Positions 5,551 through 7,287 of a stretch of DNA of 7,287 nucleotides are shown here, piece after piece. Location: assembly GCA_025356715.1 (NCBI GenBank), contig JANXRU010000300.1, forward strand, positions 1 through 7,287, written 5' to 3'. The notes under the pieces are model-generated. The model was given only the letters and a program-made list of their open reading frames with translations, did no database searches and had not been told where the DNA came from. The stretch's first letter is position 1, and each line of letters opens with the position of its first letter. The position numbers and the translations under genes were made by a program. The stretch is from Bacteroidota bacterium (GTDB lineage Bacteria; Bacteroidota; Bacteroidia; B-17B0; B-17BO).

Positions 5551-6486
5551 ATGAAAAAATCTACTTTTATTTTGATAACCTTAGTTTTGACTTCAATAGT
5601 AGGTCAAGCACAAACAAATGTGTATCACCAATTTCCTGATTCAAATGTCCAATGGAGCGGAACAATTTGGTATAAAAGTAGTATGACTACAGTAACTTAT
5701 GATTCATATAGTTTGATTATTTCCGGTGATACAACTATTGGTTCCTTTGTTTATCATAAGCTTTACAAAAGCGGTAATGTATATACTCCGCCAGGTCCAC
5801 CGTCGTCAACATATTATTACAACAACCTTTATGCTGGTGCATTTAGGCAAGACATTCCAAATAGAAAGGTTTATTTAAATAAAAGCGGGGTGGATACTTT
5901 AGCGTATGATTTTAATTTGAATGTAGGAGATACTTTAAAAACTTGTTTAACAGGATTCTCCGGAGCCGTTCGTATTTATTCAATTGACTCAGTATTAGTT
6001 GGCAACAAATACCATAAAGCATTTAATACTGGGTGTATTAATACCTCAGGCACAGGCGGGTATTATAAAATCATAGAAGGTATTGGAAGCATGTTTGGCG
6101 CTTTCGAATCGATTTTTTGCCCTTTTGAAATGGGATCTGATTTATATTGCGTGAGAATTGGAGCTACAACAGCTTGGGCATTATCCTCGCAATATAATTG
6201 CGATTTGGGGGCATCTATCCCAGATAATTTCATTAAAACAAACAAAGTAGTCATCTCTCAAAATCCGTTTTCGAACGAAACTACTTTAACTTTTAAAACA
6301 GTTTTAAATAAGGTGAATCTAATCATTTATAATTCCGCAGGACAAGTAGTAAAACAAATTAAAAATATTTATGGGCAGACATATATTTTGAATCGTGAAA
6401 ATTTAGAAACCGGCATTTATTTTTTAAGAGTATTGGAAAACAATGATGTTGTCGCAACAGAAAAATTTATTATTACTGATAACTAA
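5551..6486 (+). CDS. Secreted protein with T9SS type A C-terminal sorting domain
   Basis: This 311-residue protein has a clear signal peptide (MKKSTFILITLVLTSIVGQA, cleavage after about residue 20). Its last ~75 residues form a Por secretion tail: the opening SQNPFSNETTLTF, then VNLIIYNSAGQVVKQI, LETGIYFLRVL and the closing EKFIITDN. Such tails direct proteins through the type IX system to the cell surface or medium. The middle part (about 22-235) is rich in Tyr, Ser, Thr, Gly and Asn, looks beta-structured, has a PPGPPSS stretch and several cysteines, and shows no catalytic motif I recognise. A recurring SGDTTIGSFVYHKLYKSG-like pattern is common in Bacteroidota surface proteins of unknown role. 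Start is the ATG at 5551, followed at once by a K-K signal peptide. It is monocistronic. Confidence 0.9.
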   Translation: MKKSTFILITLVLTSIVGQAQTNVYHQFPDSNVQWSGTIWYKSSMTTVTYDSYSLIISGDTTIGSFVYHKLYKSGNVYTPPGPPSSTYYYNNLYAGAFRQDIPNRKVYLNKSGVDTLAYDFNLNVGDTLKTCLTGFSGAVRIYSIDSVLVGNKYHKAFNTGCINTSGTGGYYKIIEGIGSMFGAFESIFCPFEMGSDLYCVRIGATTAWALSSQYNCDLGASIPDNFIKTNKVVISQNPFSNETTLTFKTVLNKVNLIIYNSAGQVVKQIKNIYGQTYILNRENLETGIYFLRVLENNDVVATEKFIITDN

Positions 6487-6559
6487 TTATTTTTTTAAAA
6501 AAATACTTGGCTATTTTTAAATATTGGTTACTAGTAAATAAAAAACGGGTTAGATTCAG

Positions 6560-6592
6560 AAAAAGAGATTGTCTTTTTAGTTGCCCTCTTTT
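6560..6592 (+). terminator. Weak terminator with two alternative hairpins
   Basis: AAAAAGA (6560-6566) pairs with TCTTTTT (6572-6578) around GATTG. Alternatively AAAAGAG (6561-6567) pairs with CTCTTTT (6586-6592). Both end in T-runs and share the left arm, so only one can form at a time. They lie 74-106 bases after the T9SS gene's stop. The stems are AT-rich, so efficiency is doubtful. Confidence 0.4.
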
Positions 6593-6642
6593 AATTTTGT
6601 CACATTACATAGTAGGAGATACTTGTAATAATAAGTGTTTTA

Positions 6643-6666
6643 AGTTCTCGTCTCCACCCGAACTGA
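6643..6666 (-). repeat. Probable copy of a dispersed Bacteroidota intergenic repeat
   Basis: Read on the minus strand the segment is GTCAGTTCGGG..GACGAGAACT, with AGTTC (6643-6647) and GAACT (6660-6664) as ends of an imperfect stem. I remember short intergenic elements of the form GTCAGTTCGAG...CGAGAACT being abundant in flavobacterial genomes, and this looks like one. The call rests on memory of that pattern; only one copy is in the window. Confidence 0.4.
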
Positions 6667-6766
6667 CAAAAAACGCTTTTTAAACAGCCTCTTTTAATAC
6701 TATTGACATCCTCATATAAAAATTGAAAATCAAACTAACCGCATTTTTAGACGATTTAAAAATGTG

Positions 6767-6774
6767 TATCTTTG
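6767..6774 (+). promoter_or_regulatory. -7 box TATCTTTG immediately before truA
   Basis: TATCTTTG matches TAnnTTTG exactly and ends only four bases before the ATG at 6779. A T-run (6744-6748) lies 18 bases upstream in place of a clear TTTG. If used, transcription would begin at or a few bases around the start codon, giving a leaderless or nearly leaderless mRNA. Confidence 0.5.
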
Positions 6775-6778
6775 GCCA

Positions 6779-7287
6779 ATGCCTCGCTATTTTTTACAAC
6801 TGTCATACAATGGAGCGCCATATAATGGTTGGCAAGTGCAGGATAATACACCACACACCGTACAACAAATTGTTCAGGAAAAACTATCAATTATTTTAGG
6901 CGAACCGATTGGAATTGTTGGATGTGGCAGAACTGATACAGGAGTGCATGCAAAAGATTATATAGCCCATTTTGATTCAGAAAAAACAAATTTACACTTT
7001 GATGAATCAAACGTTGTGTATAAATTAAATAAAATTTTACCTTATGAAATTGCGGCTAAAACTATTCGTTTAGTAACCGACAGCGCCAGCGCCAGGTTTG
7101 ACGCCATTAACAGAAGTTACGAGTATTTTATTCATCAGCACAAAAACCCCTTTTTAACGCACAGCTCGTATTATGTTTTTGGCGAGCTGAACATAGATGC
7201 GATGAATGAGGCTGCGGCTTATTTGCTTAAAGTGACTGATTTTACAAGCTTTAGCAAAGTAAACACACAAACTAAAACCAATAATTG
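6779..7287 (+). CDS. truA: tRNA pseudouridine(38-40) synthase TruA (5' part; runs off the window)
   Basis: TruA converts uridines 38-40 of the tRNA anticodon stem-loop to pseudouridine. The window holds 169 codons of a protein normally about 245-270 residues long. Family marks in order are the N-terminal RYFLQLSYNGAPYNGWQVQ (3-21), the catalytic loop GCGRTDTGVHA with nucleophile D53 (48-58), the second motif ARFDAINRSYEYFI, and DFTSFSKV near the cut end, which corresponds to the FxxFxx segment of the second half. The ATG at 6779 fits the family N-terminus. The frame stays open upstream (GTG at 6764), but adding those residues would not match TruA. The last third shows more GC-rich codons than most of the window. 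No frameshift is seen up to the edge. Confidence 0.95.
   Translation, partial: MPRYFLQLSYNGAPYNGWQVQDNTPHTVQQIVQEKLSIILGEPIGIVGCGRTDTGVHAKDYIAHFDSEKTNLHFDESNVVYKLNKILPYEIAAKTIRLVTDSASARFDAINRSYEYFIHQHKNPFLTHSSYYVFGELNIDAMNEAAAYLLKVTDFTSFSKVNTQTKTNN

Larger units (their letters stand above)
6490..6778. other. Intergenic region between the T9SS gene and truA
   Basis: No credible gene is seen. The region contains a T7A7 palindrome (6490-6503) directly after the stop codon, the alternative terminator hairpins at 6560-6592, a probable dispersed repeat at 6643-6666 and the truA -7 box at 6767-6774. GGAGA (6615-6619) and TCTCC (6651-6655) can also pair over a long loop. Confidence 0.5.

Noticed and set aside
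6063..6254. Minus-strand open frame of 63 codons
   Set aside because: It is antisense to the T9SS cargo gene, with no start signal or recognisable protein features.
6640..6670. Resemblance to a tRNA T-arm (AGTTC..GAACT stem)
   Set aside because: The loop is 12 bases, the TTCGA core is absent and no anticodon or acceptor stem can be formed around it; a dispersed repeat explains it better.
6703..6720. TTGACA..TATAAA as a sigma-70 style promoter before truA
   Set aside because: The two hexamers are only six bases apart instead of about 17, and Bacteroidota use the TTTG/TAnnTTTG pair.

Overview
The window is AT-rich DNA from a member of the Bacteroidota. Three signs support this: a secreted protein with a C-terminal type IX secretion (Por) sorting tail, several promoter boxes of the Bacteroidota form TAnnTTTG, and start codons without clear Shine-Dalgarno sequences. 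The closest genus cannot be read from the sequence. Most of the window is ordinary chromosomal gene content, with one mobile-element end at the left edge.

Left edge (1-131): the first 15 codons of a minus-strand gene that looks like an IS4-type transposase run off the window. A well-formed Bacteroidota promoter precedes them, a strong hairpin/terminator overlaps that promoter, and a 12-bp inverted repeat brackets both. Region 238-1242 (minus) is a YhbW-like flavin-dependent monooxygenase of the luciferase superfamily. A divergent control region then leads to an unrecognised 118-residue protein (1452-1808, plus). The 365-bp gap that follows holds two tandem hairpins, the second being a good intrinsic terminator.

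Middle (2174-5322): a small charged helical protein built from an internal duplication (plus) converges, with a single base between the stop codons, on a membrane acyl-CoA/fatty-acid desaturase (minus). Two perfect palindromic sites lie upstream of the desaturase. Next comes a probable two-gene minus-strand unit: a signal-peptide-bearing envelope protein with two membrane segments, then purT (formate-dependent GAR transformylase of purine synthesis) 20 bp later.

Right part (5551-7287): a secreted T9SS cargo protein of unknown function (plus), with its own promoter, is followed by a 292-bp gap holding weak terminator hairpins and what looks like a copy of a dispersed Bacteroidota intergenic repeat. 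The 5' two thirds of truA (tRNA pseudouridine synthase) follows, preceded by a promoter box so close to the ATG that the mRNA may be leaderless.

The genes do not form one pathway. They are housekeeping (purT, truA), lipid (desaturase), redox (LLM oxidoreductase) and envelope/secretion genes typical of a free-living Bacteroidota chromosome. I found no CRISPR array, tRNA, rRNA or recognisable defence system. The least explained elements are the nested structures at the IS end, the double hairpin at 2005-2056, and the two unrecognised small proteins.
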